Shown here piece by piece: positions 15,457 to 16,936 of a stretch of 16,936 nt of DNA (the stretch's first letter is position 1; each line of letters begins with the position of its first letter). The stretch covers positions 1 to 16,936 of the forward strand of contig JAEXTA010000066.1 of the NCBI GenBank assembly GCA_023453665.1. Reading direction: 5' to 3'. A program made the position numbers and the translations under genes. The stretch is from Bacteroidota bacterium. Its GTDB lineage: Bacteria; Bacteroidota; Ignavibacteria; Ignavibacteriales; Ignavibacteriaceae. The notes below the pieces were generated by a model. It did not search any database, was not told the origin of the DNA, and saw only the letters and a list, made by a program, of their open reading frames with translations.

Positions 15457-15505
15457 CCGGGTACCAGTTGCTTAATTCTGGATACCGGTTACAGGATGCC
15501 GGATA
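15457..15505. repeat. Degenerate 7-bp tandem repeat array
   Basis: Seven consecutive 7-base units in perfect register: ccgggta, ccagttg, cttaatt, ctggata, ccggtta, caggatg, ccggata, with consensus near CCGGATA (reverse complement TATCCGG). Six of seven units fit C-[CTA]-[GA]-G-[GAT]-T-[AG]; the third is degraded. The array is followed by an A-rich run. It does not match either neighbouring gene. Confidence 0.55.
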
Positions 15506-15610
15506 AAAAAAAGAATAATTGTCATAGCTAATTCCCTAAAAAGTTACCGCATTTAAGGGATGAGATAGCTAAGAGAACACAGAACCAGAATCATTTCTCA
15601 TTTTTTTTGT

Positions 15611-15648
15611 AAAAAACCTCCACCGGAAAGATAAACGAACCGGTGGAG
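15611..15648 (-). terminator. Rho-independent terminator of the DUF6266-like gene
   Basis: On the - strand a perfect 9-bp stem (ctccaccgg paired with ccggtggag, loop of 13 bases) begins seven bases after the stop codon and is followed by one G and six T (complement of 15611-15616). Confidence 0.85.
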
Positions 15649-15655
15649 TATTCGT

Positions 15656-16339
15656 TTAACCAACAAATGTAGTTGCAAAATGTACAACTGAATTTTCAGA
15701 ATTAAGAGAAACAATTGTACAAAATGCTTTTACGGTCTGATACTGGCTGAACAACTGTGCCTGCTGACTGTTGAGGTTAGCAGTAAAGTTAACCGGAGTA
15801 TCAAACACAGTCGCAACTTCCGGTGAACTTAACGGAATGAAATCATAAGGAAACATTCCGCTGTTCAAGGGAGAAGTAAGTACCAGTACGGCAGCTAATC
15901 GCAGGTTAGGTTCAGTCGCAGGATTTATACCTGAATCGGCAGTGATCGCATCCAATGTAACACGCAGGCGTGTCGAATTGATATCAATCACCGGTGAAAC
16001 CAAACTGAATCCAAATCCCGGCACTAACGAAGCACTGTTACTAACATCAGTTGAGGTGATATGAGTATAGTTAGTCCGGAAAATAAAATTAGCTGCGGAC
16101 ATATATTGAGGTTTAGCAGACAGCCATAATGATTTTATCATTTGATTGTAAGCAACTGCCTGGGCAAATTTAATACAGATCCTGAACTTAGCCCTGGCAG
16201 CAAGCGCAATCTGACTGTTTGAGACTTTTACATTTGCTGGTTTTGACGAAACATAGTTCTTTCCATTCTTTGAACGGAAGACGATATCACCTACAGCACC
16301 GGTGACACGTCCAAGAACTGTTTTATTTAAGGTACCCAT
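15656..16339 (-). CDS. DUF6266-like protein
   Basis: A 227-residue protein of unknown function. The N terminus MGTLNKTVLGRVTGAVGDIV, then FRSKNGKNYVSSKP and a polar segment leading to RAKFRICIKFAQAV, follows the pattern of the Bacteroidota DUF6266 family (M-G-x-[IL]-x-x-G-x-L-G-x-x-[ST]-G-x-x-G-x-[VI]...G-x-x-Y-x-R/S...). The remainder (about 95-227) is predicted mostly beta strand and is rich in S, N, T and V, with no cysteine clusters, signal peptide or transmembrane helix visible. AAGGA lies about 11 bases before the ATG. It is a single-gene unit with its own terminator, divergent from the + strand gene at 16767. Members of the family are often found near mobile or variable regions, but nothing mobile is visible here. 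Confidence is high that it is a gene, moderate for the family. Confidence 0.75.
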   Translation of the reverse strand: MGTLNKTVLGRVTGAVGDIVFRSKNGKNYVSSKPANVKVSNSQIALAARAKFRICIKFAQAVAYNQMIKSLWLSAKPQYMSAANFIFRTNYTHITSTDVSNSASLVPGFGFSLVSPVIDINSTRLRVTLDAITADSGINPATEPNLRLAAVLVLTSPLNSGMFPYDFIPLSSPEVATVFDTPVNFTANLNSQQAQLFSQYQTVKAFCTIVSLNSENSVVHFATTFVG

Positions 16340-16500
16340 TTTATTAATTCCTTATTAATAATTTGAAAATAGTTTTCAGTATAAAAAGCTGGTTGAGCAT
16401 TTATCCCGGGGGACTTTTATTACGGTCATTCGAAAAAACAATATTAAAACGCTTCACACCGGATGCGCGGCTTATTTTTTTAATTAAAATTAAGACATTG

Positions 16501-16544
16501 TAATACCTGTGTAATAGGATAGTAGTACCTGTATAGTACCTGTA
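16501..16544. repeat. 11-bp phased direct repeats, possible operator
   Basis: Four 11-base units in register: taatacctgtg, taataggatag, tagtacctgta, tagtacctgta. The last two are identical, the first differs from them at two positions, and the second keeps the TA-TA-frame but lost the acctgt core. The acctgt cores are thus 22 and 11 bases apart, i.e. on the same face of the helix, as for direct-repeat operators of response regulators and some repressors. Confidence 0.55.
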
Positions 16545-16617
16545 AAGGTGTGTTCCGCAGGTGAACGCCCTTCTCTTCCTGAAAATTTTCCTGATAATAT
16601 TTTCAATTATTGATTTC

Positions 16618-16650
16618 ATCACTGATTTTTTACAAATTCCTTTCAGTGAT
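16618..16650. repeat. 8-bp inverted repeat upstream of the + strand gene
   Basis: Perfect arms atcactga (16618-16625) and tcagtgat (16643-16650) with a 17-base spacer, no T tract on either side. It could be a protein-binding site or a weak hairpin; significance is uncertain in A/T-rich DNA. Confidence 0.35.
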
Positions 16651-16766
16651 TAATACACTACGGGCTGAAAATTCTGCGATAAAAAAATCTGATCAGCTTT
16701 TCGTAAAAAACAGTGGGATGAGAGTATTAATAAATAACTATAAACATTGCATTTGGGAGAATAACC

Positions 16767-16936
16767 ATGAGTAGTCCCCCGGATACATTCAACCCGAAAC
16801 TGTTAGAATTACTGCGGGAAAATCCAAAACTGACAAACAGATGGCTAAACACTGCATTGAAATACATAAAGATATATTTTCCTGGTGATGAATTCAAACC
16901 GGAACCGAAGGATATAGTACACGATCTGATTGTCAA
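16767..16936 (+). CDS. Unknown protein, N-terminal 56 residues (3' end outside window)
   Basis: The frame opens with an ATG preceded by GGGAG seven bases upstream, the best Shine-Dalgarno sequence in the window, and stays open to the last base. The visible protein begins MSSPPDTFNPKLLELLRENP, then a predicted helix around RWLNTALKYIKIYF, the segment PGDEFKPEPK and DIVHDLIV at the break. The helix followed by P-x-D-I-V-H-D-L-I-V is faintly like the start of sigma-70 region 2 in small sigma-like proteins (D-[IF]-V-[QH]-[ED]-x-[IV]), but this is too short to decide. Codon use matches the neighbours. It is divergent from the DUF6266-like gene. Function unknown. Confidence 0.55.
   Translation, partial: MSSPPDTFNPKLLELLRENPKLTNRWLNTALKYIKIYFPGDEFKPEPKDIVHDLIV

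Larger units (their letters stand above)
15321..15655. other. Non-coding region between hrcA and the DUF6266-like gene
   Basis: 335 bases without a credible gene. It holds, from left to right, the hrcA leader with the TATATTTG promoter element, a degenerate 7-bp repeat array (15457-15505), an imperfect inverted repeat (15525-15571: tagcta and tccct arms with matching aggga and tagcta arms) and the terminator of the DUF6266-like gene. No CIRCE-like repeat, tRNA or small ORF with a ribosome binding site is visible. Confidence 0.6.
16340..16766. other. Divergent intergenic region with phased repeats
   Basis: 427 bases between two divergent genes. It contains the 11-bp-phased repeat block (16501-16544), an 8-bp inverted repeat (atcactga at 16618-16625 with tcagtgat at 16643-16650) and long A/T runs towards the + strand gene. 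A 73-codon open frame on the - strand (16401-16622) exists but its sequence is largely a read-through of the repeats and has no ribosome binding site, so I do not call it a gene. Both outward genes must be driven from this region. Confidence 0.55.

Noticed and set aside
15525..15571. Imperfect inverted repeat with tagcta outer arms considered as terminator or attachment site
   Set aside because: The arms are interrupted and unequal, tagcta is itself a palindrome, there is no T tract and no integrase or tRNA nearby.
16401..16622. 73-codon open frame on the - strand in the divergent intergenic region
   Set aside because: Its protein is dominated by the translated repeat block, it has no ribosome binding site or recognisable domain, and it lies between two better supported genes.
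16727..16936. 69-codon open frame on the - strand at the right edge
   Set aside because: It is antisense to the + strand gene that has an excellent ribosome binding site; the composition looks like a shadow frame.

Overview
The window is chromosomal DNA from an AT-rich, Gram-negative member of the Bacteroidota/Chlorobi/Ignavibacteria group, most likely an Ignavibacteria-type bacterium. This rests on the three secreted proteins that end in a type IX secretion (T9SS) sorting domain of the 'YPNPFNPST' kind, on choice-of-anchor B proteins and a DUF6266-like protein, on a hrcA-grpE-dnaJ cluster, and on a TAnnTTTG-type promoter element. I see no tRNA, rRNA, CRISPR array, insertion sequence or phage gene.

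Layout. Bases 1-1701 are on the + strand: the end of an elongation factor G gene with its terminator, a HIT-family nucleotide hydrolase, and a lipoprotein built of YD-type repeats. Bases 1698-16339 are all on the - strand. Read in the direction of transcription (right to left), this run holds: a DUF6266-like protein with its own terminator; the heat-shock genes hrcA, grpE and dnaJ; a three-gene module (ComEA-like helix-hairpin-helix membrane protein, membrane-anchored pilin-like protein, PilM-like protein); rsmD; four exported proteins (FG-GAP repeat protein, two tandem choice-of-anchor B paralogues, and a cytochrome c/beta-propeller lipoprotein) closed by a strong terminator; then coaD and a LOG-family protein. 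A truncated + strand gene begins at 16767, divergent from the DUF6266-like gene.

How the genes fit together. rsmD and coaD are neighbours in very many bacteria. Here they are separated by about 7 kb of exported-protein genes that begin inside the 3' end of rsmD and end in a terminator 11 bases before coaD, so the block looks like a lineage-specific insertion of surface or secretion cargo into a housekeeping operon. The ComEA-like/pilin-like/PilM-like trio resembles a reduced type IV pilus, type II secretion or DNA-uptake module. Its PilM member seems to have lost the residues that bind nucleotide. This is the most promising candidate for an under-described system in the window.

Non-coding regions of note: bases 15321-15655 hold a likely hrcA promoter, a degenerate 7-bp repeat array and a terminator, with no recognisable CIRCE operator. 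Bases 16340-16766 hold an 11-bp-phased repeat block that may be an operator.
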